A stretch of DNA of 64,000 nucleotides from Bacteroidota bacterium (GTDB lineage: Bacteria; Bacteroidota; Bacteroidia; 2-12-FULL-35-15): positions 40,448 through 104,447 of the forward strand of contig CANJPX010000004.1 of assembly GCA_947476185.1 (NCBI GenBank), written 5' to 3'. Both the position numbers and the translations under genes were made by a program. How positions within the stretch are numbered: the stretch's first letter is position 1; the number at the start of each line of letters is the position of its first letter. Below are positions 8,191 to 17,060 of this stretch, one piece after another. Below the pieces are notes generated by a model, which saw only the letters and a program-made list of their open reading frames with translations, ran no database searches and was not told where the DNA came from.

Positions 8191-9171
8191 ATGAAAAAAA
8201 ACCTTACTCTGATTGCATTTTCCATTACCGGATTAGTAACTTTTGCTCAGCAAGATGCTCAATTCAGTATGAATATGTTTAACCGTTTGGCTGTGAATCC
8301 TGGTTATGCAGGAACAAATAAATCGTTATGTGCAACAATTCTGTATCGTGATCAATGGGATAAATTCCCCGGAGCTCCAAAAACTGGACTTTTAAGTGTT
8401 GATTTTGGTACTGTAGCTCATGGTGGTGTAGGTCTTACAATAGATCAGGATCAGTTAGGTTTTGATAAAACATTAAAAGCAAAGTTGGCTTATTCTTTTC
8501 ATTTACCATTAGGACCAACAGGTACATTGGGAATTGGATTAGATGGAGGTATGATTAGCAAATCAATGTCGGGTAACTTTATTGCTCCTGATGGAACATC
8601 AAGAGATGGTGGTGGAGGAACAGATAATGCTATTCCTTGGAGTGGTACTTCTGCTACAACGTATGATATTGGTTTTGGTTTATATTATACAAATAGTAAT
8701 TTGTATGTTGGGTTGTCTTCTTTACACTTGGCTGGCCCGGCTCAAAAATTATCTAAGAAAAACGGCACAGCACCAACTGTTCCAGCAAATAATATTTCTT
8801 ATGATTTTACATACGAAATGGCTCGTCACTATTATGTTATGGCAGGCTATAAATTTAATTTAGGGACAGAATATGATATTACCCCATCGATATTAACAAA
8901 GTCGGATGCTTCTTCTACTCAATTAGATATCAATTTATTGGCTAGATGGCATCAGATGGTGTTTATTGGCGTTTCTTACCGTTTAACGGATGCAATCCCA
9001 GTAATGGTAGGTATGGAGTGGAAAGGTTTTAAATTGGGTTATGCTTATGATGTAACACTTTCAGCAATTAAGAGCCACAGTAGTGGTTCTCATGAATTGA
9101 TGTTAGGATACTGTCATAAATTTATCCCTCCTGTTCACAAGACTGGACACATGAATGTAAGATTTTTATAA
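8191..9171 (+). CDS. porP: PorP/SprF-family type IX secretion outer-membrane protein
   Basis: The 326-residue product has a signal peptide ending near TFAQ-QDAQ, then the PorP/SprF opening QFSMNMFNRLAVNPGYAGT and LYRDQWDKFPGAPKT. The rest is a series of short amphipathic strands ending in an aromatic-rich strand, as expected for a beta-barrel of the FadL-like fold. PorP-type proteins work with GldK/GldN (PorK/PorN) at the outer membrane, and SprF-type paralogues export specific adhesins. Position directly upstream of gldK matches the porPKLMN order of Porphyromonas, so the porP role is favoured over a cargo-linked SprF role. Confidence 0.88.
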   Translation: MKKNLTLIAFSITGLVTFAQQDAQFSMNMFNRLAVNPGYAGTNKSLCATILYRDQWDKFPGAPKTGLLSVDFGTVAHGGVGLTIDQDQLGFDKTLKAKLAYSFHLPLGPTGTLGIGLDGGMISKSMSGNFIAPDGTSRDGGGGTDNAIPWSGTSATTYDIGFGLYYTNSNLYVGLSSLHLAGPAQKLSKKNGTAPTVPANNISYDFTYEMARHYYVMAGYKFNLGTEYDITPSILTKSDASSTQLDINLLARWHQMVFIGVSYRLTDAIPVMVGMEWKGFKLGYAYDVTLSAIKSHSSGSHELMLGYCHKFIPPVHKTGHMNVRFL

Positions 9172-9237
9172 TAATATCATTTTTTTTGTAACCAAAATCT
9201 TTTAGTATCGTTTAAGCTACTCTATTTGCTTTCGGAG

Positions 9238-9264
9238 TCATCATACTTTTTGTGTGATGATTTT
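9238..9264 (+). terminator. hairpin between the porP-like gene and gldK
   Basis: Arms TCATCATAC (9238-9246) and GTGTGATGA (9252-9260) pair over 9 bp with a T5 loop and are followed by only four T. This is a weak terminator or an mRNA processing / stability hairpin, which could make the abundant barrel protein and gldK differ in expression. Confidence 0.45.
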
Positions 9265-9298
9265 CTTCAAAAAGGGGTTTAATATAAAAACAACAAAT

Positions 9299-10750
9299 AT
9301 GAAAAAGTTGCTCTTGTTATGTTCTGTAGTTGCTCTCTTTAGTATAACTAGTTGTACTAAAAGTACTGGAGAACTTGTTGGTGTTCACCCTAGAGAAGAA
9401 TGGTTCGATATTGATCCGTTCGGTATGTTGTATATTCCTATGGGAAGTTACAATATGGGGCCTAGTGATGAGGATACTCCTTATTCACACACTACAAAAT
9501 CAAAAACTGTTTCTGTTCAGGCATTTTACATTGACCAAACAGAGATCTCTAATAATGAATACAGACAGTTTGTATATTGGGTAAGAGACTCAATTGCACA
9601 TCGTGCATTATTTGAAGATGGTAGAGCTGAACATGGAATTGAAACAGATGACTACGAGCAACCAATCGATCCTCCTTTAGTGAATTTTGAGGAGAATATC
9701 GGTTATGATGAAACGGATGTGAGAGAGGTTCTTGAATTTATGTATTTGCCTGTTGAAGAGCGTTACTATAAACGTAGAGAATTTGACTCAAGAAAATTGA
9801 ACTTTGAATATTATTGGATCAACCTACGTTTGGCTGCTCAAAAGTCAAACCGTTTCAAGCCTTCTAAAACGGCAGATGATAAAGGTCGTGATTTCATTAA
9901 CGGTTATCAAAATACTAGTGTTGGAGATAACAAAACTTTAGGTCATTATGATGTTAAAGATGGTGTGTCTGACGGAAGTGGGAACTACAGTGTGCGTGAA
10001 CAGAAGGATAAGGATAGAAGTGTATTTATTGTAAAGGATATTATTAACGTTTATCCTGATACATTGGCTTGGGTTCATGATTTTACTTATTCATTTAATG
10101 AGCCAATGACTAATATGTATTTCTGGCATCCAGCTTATGATGATTATCCTGTTGTTGGCGTTAGTTGGAAACAAGCTCGTTCATTCTGTATCTGGAGAAC
10201 ACAGTTATTCAATAACTGGTTATTGGGTAATGGCCAGACTTATGTAAATGATTTCCGTTTGCCTACAGAATCTGAATGGGAATATGCTGCAAGAGGTGGA
10301 AATGCTTTAAGTCCATATCCTTGGGGTGGTCCATATATCAGAAATGCTCTGGGATGTTTCTTAGGGAATTTTAAACCAATGCGTGGTAGTTATATTGATG
10401 ACGGCGGTTTCCATACAGTTAAGATTGCATCTTATAATCCAAATGATTATGGTTTGTATTGTATGGCAGGAAATGCTGCTGAATGGACAAGTAACGCATT
10501 TGATGAATCAGCTTACGATTTTTCTCACGATTTAAATCCTGATTATGTTTATGAAGCTCAAGATAATGAAGCGACAGTATTAAAGCGCAAAGTTATCAGA
10601 GGAGGTTCTTGGAAGGATGTAGGTTATTACTTACAAACAAGTACCAGAACTTATGAGTATCAAGATACAGCGAAATGTTACGTTGGATTCCGTTGTGTTC
10701 AAACTTACCTTGGTCGTAATAGGGGAGACGCCCCGGGTGATGGATTTTAA
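9299..10750 (+). CDS. gldK: GldK/PorK type IX secretion lipoprotein
   Basis: GldK forms, with GldN, the large periplasmic ring under the outer membrane in the type IX secretion system. From the ATG at 9299 (chosen because it opens a clean signal peptide, MKKLLLLCSVVALFSITSC) the product is 483 residues with the lipid-carrying cysteine at 19. The rest is an FGE-sulfatase / SUMF1-type domain: MLYIPMGSYNMG near the start, VGVSWKQARSFCIW, LPTESEWEYAARGG, and VIRGGSWKDVGYYLQ then VGFRCV at the end. The frame upstream to 9254 would put 15 extra residues before the signal peptide and is unlikely. Followed by gldL after 51 bases. Confidence 0.95.
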   Translation: MKKLLLLCSVVALFSITSCTKSTGELVGVHPREEWFDIDPFGMLYIPMGSYNMGPSDEDTPYSHTTKSKTVSVQAFYIDQTEISNNEYRQFVYWVRDSIAHRALFEDGRAEHGIETDDYEQPIDPPLVNFEENIGYDETDVREVLEFMYLPVEERYYKRREFDSRKLNFEYYWINLRLAAQKSNRFKPSKTADDKGRDFINGYQNTSVGDNKTLGHYDVKDGVSDGSGNYSVREQKDKDRSVFIVKDIINVYPDTLAWVHDFTYSFNEPMTNMYFWHPAYDDYPVVGVSWKQARSFCIWRTQLFNNWLLGNGQTYVNDFRLPTESEWEYAARGGNALSPYPWGGPYIRNALGCFLGNFKPMRGSYIDDGGFHTVKIASYNPNDYGLYCMAGNAAEWTSNAFDESAYDFSHDLNPDYVYEAQDNEATVLKRKVIRGGSWKDVGYYLQTSTRTYEYQDTAKCYVGFRCVQTYLGRNRGDAPGDGF

Positions 10751-10801
10751 TTTGTATTCTCTAAACTAAATAATAATTATTAACTTTTAAATTAAAAAAT
10801 C

Positions 10802-11584
10802 ATGGGTGGTAAAAAATGGAAAAGTTTCATGGCCAAATTGTATGGATTTGGTGCGGCAATTGTAATTATTGGTGCGATGTTTAAAATTATGCACTGGCCG
10901 GGTGCAGGTCCAATGCTTGTTGTTGGATTATCAACAGAGGCGGTGATCTTCTTTTTCTCGGCATTTGAACCGATACACGAAGAAATAGATTGGAGTCTAG
11001 TATATCCTGAGTTGGCGGGAATGCATGACGGTGAAGGTGAAAATAAACAAATTGAAGAAGACAAAGGTTCTTTGACTGAACAATTAGATACTATGCTTGA
11101 AGACGCTAAGATTGGGCCGGAATTAATGGCTAGTTTAGGTGAAGGATTGCGTAGCTTAAGTGATCAGGCTGGAAAATTAAATAATATTACTGATGCTTCA
11201 GTTGCAACTAACGAGTATGTAACAAGTGTTAAATCTGCTGCAAAAAATGTAGATACTTTATCAGGTGCTTATTCAAAAGCAGCTGAAACCTTAACAGGAC
11301 TTTCTGTTAGTGGAGAAGATAGCACAAACTTAGGGGAACAAATTGTAAAAGTTTCTAAAAATTTATCCGCATTAAATGCATCTTATGAATTGCAATTGCA
11401 GGGTTCTAATGATCATTTAAAAGCTACTTCAAAATTCTATAGCGGATTAGAAGAATTAGTGCAAAATCTTAATGATTCTGTTGATGATACTAAGAAGTAT
11501 AAAGAGCAAATCGCTAGTTTATCTTCTAACTTAGAATCATTGAACACTATTTACGGTAACATGCTTACCGCTATGAGAAAATAA
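10802..11584 (+). CDS. gldL: GldL/PorL type IX secretion / gliding motor protein
   Basis: GldL is the inner-membrane stator-like subunit that surrounds the GldM transmembrane helices and couples proton flow to their movement. The 260-residue product has two membrane helices, about residues 11-29 (LYGFGAAIVIIGAMFKIM) and 37-55, joined by the short conserved HWPGAGP turn. E46 in the second helix (GLSTEAVIFF) is the buried acidic residue conserved in the family and thought to handle the proton. A long, mostly helical cytoplasmic part follows. No Shine-Dalgarno site; A-rich leader. Confidence 0.95.
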   Translation: MGGKKWKSFMAKLYGFGAAIVIIGAMFKIMHWPGAGPMLVVGLSTEAVIFFFSAFEPIHEEIDWSLVYPELAGMHDGEGENKQIEEDKGSLTEQLDTMLEDAKIGPELMASLGEGLRSLSDQAGKLNNITDASVATNEYVTSVKSAAKNVDTLSGAYSKAAETLTGLSVSGEDSTNLGEQIVKVSKNLSALNASYELQLQGSNDHLKATSKFYSGLEELVQNLNDSVDDTKKYKEQIASLSSNLESLNTIYGNMLTAMRK

Positions 11585-11606
11585 TAGTTCGAAAGAGCTT
11601 TTGTTT

Positions 11607-11633
11607 CAATAATGGAGATGATCTCCATTATTG
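11607..11633. promoter_or_regulatory. perfect 13-bp inverted repeat between gldL and gldM
   Basis: CAATAATGGAGAT (11607-11619) and ATCTCCATTATTG (11621-11633) are exact reverse complements separated by one base. As RNA this gives a 12-bp stem with a three-base loop. No T run follows, so a simple terminator is unlikely. It may protect the 3' end of gldL mRNA, or be a binding site. Confidence 0.7.
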
Positions 11634-11676
11634 ACTCATTTAATTAATATTAATCTATACAAAAATAATATAGAAT

Positions 11677-13302
11677 ATGTCAGGAGGCAAAGAAACCCCA
11701 AGGCAGAAGATGATTGGTATGATGTACTTGGTGTTAACAGCACTGTTGGCATTGAACGTATCAAAAGAGATTCTGAATGCCTTTGTTATCGTTGAAGATG
11801 GTTTAAATAAAACCAACGCTAACTTCGATGGAAAAAATGGAGTGTTATATTCCAAGTTTGAAAAAGCAATGGCTGATAATAAAGTCAAAACCGAACCATG
11901 GTATAAAAAAGCAATGGAGGTTAAGAAAAAAGCAGCAGAGCTTTGTAAAATGGTGGATGATATTAAATCAGAACTGTATATGGACGTGCAAAAACTTCCG
12001 GATAAATCAGTTGCTGATACGTTTAAATTAGCACAATTAGACAGCAAGGATAATTATGATATTCCTACTCACGTTTTGTTAGGTGCTACACCTGAAGAAC
12101 CGGGTGCGGATGCTAAAATCGTTCCTTTGAAAAATGCATTAATTGCATTTAGAAAACAAATGCTGGATCTTGTTCCTGCAAAAGAAAAGGCGAGTCTTAA
12201 GCTTGGGCTAGTTACAGATGATGTGAGAGATGAAGAAGGGAAAACGGTTCATTGGGAGTTTCATAATTTTGATCATACCACAATGGCTGCCACAATGTGT
12301 ATTTTTGCCGGTATCAAAAATGATATTAAGAATGCTGAAAGTGATATGGTTGGATTACTATTAAAAGCAATTACTGCAGAAGATTTTTCTTTTGATGCAG
12401 TAGAAGCAAAAGTGGTTGCTAACGCAAATTATATTACAGCAGGTGAAGATTATACTGCAGATATTTTTGTGTCTGCTCATAGTTCTACTCAAAATCCGGA
12501 AATAGTAATTGGCAGTGTAGATACTACAGCTAAGGTTGCTAAGCTTGTTGGAACGGGTGTTCCTGTTCCGGTTTCAGCGGGTGTAGGGAAATATTTGGTT
12601 CGTACTAGTTCAGAAGGTGACCAGGAATATAGCGGTTTGATCAATGTAAAAGCTCCGGATGGCTCAGTTAAGCCTTATCCGTTTCATGGTAAATACACTG
12701 TAGCAAAACCTTCTATGGCTGTTTCTCCAACAAAGATGAACGTGTTTTACATCGGTGTTGAAAACCCTGTAGATATTTCTGTTGCAGGCGTTGCCCCAAT
12801 GGATGTTCAGGCAACAATGAGCGGAGGAAACGGTTCTATCATTAATAAAGGTAGTGGACACTATATTGTTAACGTGAAGTCTGGTGACGCAAAAGGAATG
12901 ATAAACGTAAATGTTTCAAAGAAAACGAAAGATGGAAATAAATCTGCAGGTCCTGCAATGGTTTTTCGTGTGAAGAGAGTTCCTAGCCCTTTGTCTTCTT
13001 TTGCCGGTATTGTTGGTGATGGAAAGGCTTCAAAAGGTGAGCTATTGGCTGCCGGTGGGGTAATTCCAAAATTGGAAGATTTCGTATTTGACTTGAAATT
13101 CCCGGTAATATCATGGGTGCTTTCAATGAATATTAATGGTGTTTTCGTTGATCAGGCTGCTCAGGGTCCTTCCAAAACAGGCTCAATGTCAGATATGCTC
13201 CAGAAAGCAAAATCAGGAACAAAAATTATTATTGAACAGGTTAAAGTGCAGGCTCCTGACGGGGTTCGTTCTATCCCTGGTTGCGTGATTAAAGTGAAAT
13301 AA
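11677..13302 (+). CDS. gldM: GldM/PorM type IX secretion / gliding motor protein
   Basis: GldM is the long periplasmic shaft of the motor: a dimer with one membrane helix each inside a GldL ring, spanning the periplasm to touch GldK/GldN. The 541-residue product opens with SGGKETPRQKMIGMMYLVLT, where the basic RQKMI stretch leads into the single membrane helix (about 12-30, LVLTALLALNVSKEIL). A helical D1 region follows, then beta-rich D2-D4 domains, for example SMAVSPTKMNVFYIGVENP. Length and layout match the family. gldN starts 16 to 22 bases downstream, so translation is probably coupled within one transcript. Confidence 0.95.
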   Translation: MSGGKETPRQKMIGMMYLVLTALLALNVSKEILNAFVIVEDGLNKTNANFDGKNGVLYSKFEKAMADNKVKTEPWYKKAMEVKKKAAELCKMVDDIKSELYMDVQKLPDKSVADTFKLAQLDSKDNYDIPTHVLLGATPEEPGADAKIVPLKNALIAFRKQMLDLVPAKEKASLKLGLVTDDVRDEEGKTVHWEFHNFDHTTMAATMCIFAGIKNDIKNAESDMVGLLLKAITAEDFSFDAVEAKVVANANYITAGEDYTADIFVSAHSSTQNPEIVIGSVDTTAKVAKLVGTGVPVPVSAGVGKYLVRTSSEGDQEYSGLINVKAPDGSVKPYPFHGKYTVAKPSMAVSPTKMNVFYIGVENPVDISVAGVAPMDVQATMSGGNGSIINKGSGHYIVNVKSGDAKGMINVNVSKKTKDGNKSAGPAMVFRVKRVPSPLSSFAGIVGDGKASKGELLAAGGVIPKLEDFVFDLKFPVISWVLSMNINGVFVDQAAQGPSKTGSMSDMLQKAKSGTKIIIEQVKVQAPDGVRSIPGCVIKVK

Positions 13303-13324
13303 TTGAATCAAAAGCCGTATGGTC

Positions 13325-14185
13325 ATGAAAAAAGTAAAAATTCTTTTAGTTTTGTTTTTTGTTGTTATGATAGCAAAAGACAACTATTCGCAAGATGTTC
13401 TGAAAGCACCTAAATATCCAGATGGTGTGTATATAAAAGAGAACACACGTACTCGCAGAGCTATTCCATATCCTACACTTCGCGAAGCGGATGTAATGTG
13501 GAGCAAGCGTGTTTGGCGCGTAATCGACTTGCGCGAAAAAATGAACTTTCCTTTGTATTATCCTGATGAGCCCATTCTTGATAGAAAAAGTTTATATCAG
13601 GTGATACTTGATGGTGCATTATTGAATGGAAATATTACTTTATTTGCTAATCCTGCTTTTGATGATGAATTCCGTATGGACATGACCAAAAGCGAAGTAG
13701 AGGCTCTTATTTTTAAATGGGATACTTTGCAATCAGAGGATGCTGTTACTGGTGTGATGACTTCTGCTCCTACAAAGGATGCGATCGAATCTTTTGAGAT
13801 CCAACAATATTGGGTTAAAGAAGATTGGTTTTTTGATAAGCAACGTTCAGTTTTAGATGTACGTATTATTGGAATTTGTCCTTTAACTGTAAAGAAAAGT
13901 GAGGCCGGTGATATCATTGGTGTTACTCCTTTATTTTGGATCTATTTTCCGGAAGCTCGTCCTGTATTTGCAAATCAGGAAGTATACATGAGACATAATG
14001 ATGCTGAACGAAGAACGCTTGAAGATATTTTTTGGAAACGCATGTTCTCAAGTTATGTTCGTAAAGAAACTAACGTATATAACAGGGCTATTGTGGAATA
14101 CAAAACCGGCTTAGATGCTTTATTAGAAGCAGATCGCGTTAAGAATGATATTTTTATTTGGGAGCACGATTTGTTCCACTTTTAG
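13325..14185 (+). CDS. gldN: GldN/PorN type IX secretion ring protein
   Basis: GldN is the periplasmic partner of GldK in the outer-membrane-associated ring. The start at 13325 gives MKKVKILLVLFFVVMIAKDNYSQ, a signal peptide; the ATG two codons upstream (13319) is also possible. The mature protein has the family signature READVMWSKRVWRVIDLREKMN, then PLYYPDEP, IQQYWVKEDWFFDKQRS, IGICPL and PLFWIYFPEARP. About 287 residues. It is followed by a strong terminator (14212-14246), which closes the gldKLMN transcript before the second gldN-like gene. Confidence 0.95.
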   Translation: MKKVKILLVLFFVVMIAKDNYSQDVLKAPKYPDGVYIKENTRTRRAIPYPTLREADVMWSKRVWRVIDLREKMNFPLYYPDEPILDRKSLYQVILDGALLNGNITLFANPAFDDEFRMDMTKSEVEALIFKWDTLQSEDAVTGVMTSAPTKDAIESFEIQQYWVKEDWFFDKQRSVLDVRIIGICPLTVKKSEAGDIIGVTPLFWIYFPEARPVFANQEVYMRHNDAERRTLEDIFWKRMFSSYVRKETNVYNRAIVEYKTGLDALLEADRVKNDIFIWEHDLFHF

Positions 14186-14211
14186 CAGAAAATTTTTAAG
14201 AAAATTATTAT

Positions 14212-14246
14212 ATCCTGTCTCGTTCATTCGAGGCAGGATTTTTTTT
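14212..14246 (+). terminator. strong intrinsic terminator after gldN
   Basis: ATCCTGTCTCG (14212-14222) and CGAGGCAGGAT (14229-14239) form an 11-bp stem with one G-U pair and a six-base loop, followed by a run of T (14239-14246). It separates gldN from its paralogue. Confidence 0.85.
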
Positions 14247-14283
14247 ACAATAAACTAAAATCCTTTTCCGTTATAATAGAGAA

Positions 14284-14291
14284 AAGGAGGT
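14284..14291 (+). promoter_or_regulatory. perfect Shine-Dalgarno site before the second gldN-like gene
   Basis: AAGGAGGT ends four bases before the ATG at 14296, an ideal match to the 16S anti-Shine-Dalgarno sequence at ideal spacing. The other genes checked here (topA, porP, gldK, gldL, gldM, hisG) have A/T-rich leaders without such a site, which is the rule in Bacteroidota. It also fixes the start codon. A TATAAT lies just upstream at 14272-14277, possibly by chance. Confidence 0.8.
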
Positions 14292-14295
14292 AGCA

Positions 14296-15207
14296 ATGAC
14301 ACATTCAATGAATGTTCGAATTGAGAAAAAGCCTTTTTCTCAATTCCTTTTCCGATTCATTTTCTTACTAATATTCAATTCTCTGGCCAATTTTTCGAAT
14401 TCACAATGCAGACCGAAATCAACAGTTAAAGATCCCCCTTTTGATCCTTGTGCTAGCAATCGTATTAACAGACCTTTTCCGATGAGAACTGTTTTTGTCC
14501 GTGAAGCAGATGTAATGTGGAGCAAACGTGTTTGGCGTGTTATCGATCTTCGTGAGAAATTAAATTTGCCGATTTATTATCCGGAAGAGCCGTCGGTATG
14601 TTTGATGAGTTTATTTGACGTGTTTAAATGCGCCATTTTGAATGATAGCTTACAAGCCTTTGCCAACCCGATTTTTGATGATGAATTCACAGCACCCATG
14701 ACAAAAGCAGAAGTGGATAAATTACTGGTCACTTGGGATTCTACGCATCAAATAGAAGATATTAATAATCCCGGCCAATTCTTTAATGTTCCTCTTAAAA
14801 CAGAAATTAAAGCAGCGAATATTCGCCAATATTGGATAAAAGAAGATTGGTTTTTTGACAAACAACGTTCAGTGATGGAAGCTAGAATTATTGGTATTTG
14901 TCCGCTTGCCGAAAAAGTTTCTGAAACAGGAGATGTCATAGGTGTGAAACCTTTATTTTGGATATATTTTCCAGAGGCACGACCTTATTTAGCGAAAGCC
15001 GCTGTTTTTAATCGTCACAATGATGCGGAAAGTATGAACTATGACGAATTGTTTGTAAAACGGATGTTTACGAGTTATGTTTACAAGGAATCGAATGTAT
15101 ATAACCGAACAATAAGTGAATATAAAAGAGGCTTGGGCGCGTTGTTAGAATCGGAATCTATAAAAGAAGAGGTATTCGATTATGAGAGCGATCTTTGGCA
15201 CTATTAA
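14296..15207 (+). CDS. second GldN-family protein (GldO-like paralogue)
   Basis: The 303-residue product repeats the GldN signature blocks: READVMWSKRVWRVIDLREKLN, PIYYPEEP, IRQYWIKEDWFFDKQRS, IGICPLAEK, PLFWIYFPEARP and KRMFTSYVYKESNVYNR. The N-terminus is longer than in GldN and includes a hydrophobic segment (FLFRFIFLLIFNSLANFSNSQ) that should act as signal peptide. Flavobacterium johnsoniae also has a gldN paralogue, gldO, directly downstream, which is partly redundant with gldN. Here the gene is cut off from the operon by a terminator and has its own Shine-Dalgarno site, so it is probably regulated separately. Its last four bases overlap the convergent gene at 15204. Confidence 0.9.
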   Translation: MTHSMNVRIEKKPFSQFLFRFIFLLIFNSLANFSNSQCRPKSTVKDPPFDPCASNRINRPFPMRTVFVREADVMWSKRVWRVIDLREKLNLPIYYPEEPSVCLMSLFDVFKCAILNDSLQAFANPIFDDEFTAPMTKAEVDKLLVTWDSTHQIEDINNPGQFFNVPLKTEIKAANIRQYWIKEDWFFDKQRSVMEARIIGICPLAEKVSETGDVIGVKPLFWIYFPEARPYLAKAAVFNRHNDAESMNYDELFVKRMFTSYVYKESNVYNRTISEYKRGLGALLESESIKEEVFDYESDLWHY

Positions 15208-15863
15208 TCACAAGCCCTTCTTAAAAATAAATTCAAAGGATACATTGCTTTCATTATATCGGTGCAATGTTTTAAAAAAGTTTTCGATAAAACATCTTCA
15301 TCTTTTAAATTATGAAGAGTTATGTAGCTTTTGAATTTTAGTAATTCAATTTCCGGGTGTGTTTTTTCGAATCCTTTTGGTGCAGTAATTAATTTATCTT
15401 CATCCGACAACTTTCCAAAATATTTTTTGAAATCTTTTGCTCCGATTATTTTTTTGAATTCAGCAGTATTGTAATCAATTTCTTGACGTATTGCATTTAT
15501 TTGCGGAGTAGGAGGTTGCCACATTCCGCCAGCAATAAAGGAAGCCCCTGGTTGGATCTGAAGGTAATACCCGGCAGCAAATGATTTCTTTCCACCAGGT
15601 GAAATACTCGCACCAAAATTATTTTTATAGGGAGATTTGTTTTTTGAAAATCGGACATCACGGTTTATTCTGAAAATACAGCCTTTTGATTCCAGATGTT
15701 TAACTGCCGAATCGAATTTTGCTGTAGAAATGATCAACTCATTCACAAACTCTTTGAAATTTATTTTTGCAAGTTCGTAAGTTGGACGGTTTTTATCAAA
15801 CCATTCTTTGTTGTTGTTTTTACTTAACTTTTTAAGAAATTCAAGTGAGGCTTTTTCGATCAT
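15204..15863 (-). CDS. DUF2461 (TIGR02453) family protein
   Basis: The 219-residue cytosolic protein shows the DUF2461 pattern: FLKKLSKNNNKEWFDKNRPTYELAK at the N-terminus, FRINRDVRFSKNKSPYKNNFGASISPGG in the middle, and GYYLQIQPGASFIAGGMWQPP. Its biochemical role is unknown. It converges with the second gldN-like gene, overlapping by four bases, and lies 12 bases downstream of the AI-2E-type gene, with which it is probably cotranscribed. Confidence 0.9.
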   Translation of the reverse strand: MIEKASLEFLKKLSKNNNKEWFDKNRPTYELAKINFKEFVNELIISTAKFDSAVKHLESKGCIFRINRDVRFSKNKSPYKNNFGASISPGGKKSFAAGYYLQIQPGASFIAGGMWQPPTPQINAIRQEIDYNTAEFKKIIGAKDFKKYFGKLSDEDKLITAPKGFEKTHPEIELLKFKSYITLHNLKDEDVLSKTFLKHCTDIMKAMYPLNLFLRRACD

Positions 15864-15875
15864 AAAATAAATTTA

Positions 15876-16982
15876 TTATTCCTCTTCAAGTTTTGAAGTG
15901 AGTTTTTGAACAATCTTAAAGTTGTTAAGGAACTCTTTTGCAATTATCCTTAGTATAGTATAGATAGGAACTGCGACTATCATCCCAGCAATCCCAGTTA
16001 AGGTCCCAGCTATCAGAATCACTAAAAATATTTCTAACGGGTGAGCCTTGACGATATTTGAAATTACTAATGGCTGAACTAATAAAGCATCGATCAACTG
16101 TACAATTAAAAAGATAAGTGCAATTTTATATATAAGTGGTAATAGTTGAGTGTAAAATTCTAATTCTAAACTAGATGTAACTCCAATGAGGATTCCAAAA
16201 GAAGCGGCTATCAGTGGCCCTATATAAGGAATTACATTCATTAATCCTGCAAACATACCGATCAACAAACAGTTTTTTACTCCTAAAAAGTAAAGTGAGA
16301 TAGAAGTTAATGTAGCTACAAAGAGCATGTCTAATAATATACCGACAAAATATTTTGTAAGTAAACGTTTTGTTTCCTGCATTATTTCTTTGATTGCCTC
16401 TATGTGTTTTGGAGGTGTTAATAGTAAAACTGTATCATAGAAAAGGTGTTCATCCTTCATAAAAAAGAAAGCCATAAATAATGTTGCAAAGGTTCCTCCA
16501 ATAATATTGGTTGTGAAATTGACCATTCCTTGTGCGTAGGAAGAAACTTTCTGAAAACCGATTACGGATGAAAGTTGGTTGGCTAAATATTTTTCCACAG
16601 ACTCTCCATTACCATATTGAATCTGAAATTTTTGAAGGTCATAATTTAAATTTGCCAATGGCTCTCTGAATGTTGAAACCACATCATTTGGGTTGATCTT
16701 ACTTATTATCCTTACTTCTTCCACCAATAAAGGGATAAACAAGGATACCATTATCATTAATGCGAATGAAATTGTAGCCAATGCAAAAAGAGCAGCGATG
16801 GATCTCGGTAATCTGATTTTTTTTATTTGGATGGAAGAATATAATCTTACAAGAGGTTGTCCTATCAGTGAAATAACAATTGCAATGCATAAATATAGTA
16901 CGATGGCTTTTAAATACCATGCAATTAGTGCGACCAGCAAAATGACTGCTGAAATAAGAAAGTACCTTGAACTGTTTTGCAT
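15876..16982 (-). CDS. AI-2E family (PerM-type) membrane transporter
   Basis: The 368-residue protein has seven or eight predicted membrane helices: two at the N-terminus (about 5-45), one near 65-90, and a C-terminal cluster from about 200 to 350. It contains the family's FFMKDEHLFYDTVLLLTPP segment and the glycine-rich GLMNVIPYIGPLIAA and VQPLVISNIVKAHPLEIFL motifs. Members transport quorum signals, sodium/protons or unknown substrates; the substrate here is not predictable. First gene of a two-gene unit with the DUF2461 gene. Confidence 0.88.
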   Translation of the reverse strand: MQNSSRYFLISAVILLVALIAWYLKAIVLYLCIAIVISLIGQPLVRLYSSIQIKKIRLPRSIAALFALATISFALMIMVSLFIPLLVEEVRIISKINPNDVVSTFREPLANLNYDLQKFQIQYGNGESVEKYLANQLSSVIGFQKVSSYAQGMVNFTTNIIGGTFATLFMAFFFMKDEHLFYDTVLLLTPPKHIEAIKEIMQETKRLLTKYFVGILLDMLFVATLTSISLYFLGVKNCLLIGMFAGLMNVIPYIGPLIAASFGILIGVTSSLELEFYTQLLPLIYKIALIFLIVQLIDALLVQPLVISNIVKAHPLEIFLVILIAGTLTGIAGMIVAVPIYTILRIIAKEFLNNFKIVQKLTSKLEEE

Positions 16983-17060
16983 GGTTTAAATTTTCAAGAT
17001 AAAGGTATTAATATTCAATTGAAAAACAATGTATCGTATATTTGTTCGATATTATTATTT

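Noticed and set aside
16977..17060. Upstream extension of the DUF457-type gene
   Set aside because: Overlaps the divergent AI-2E gene start; family proteins begin at MDSLTH, which is the ATG at 17061.
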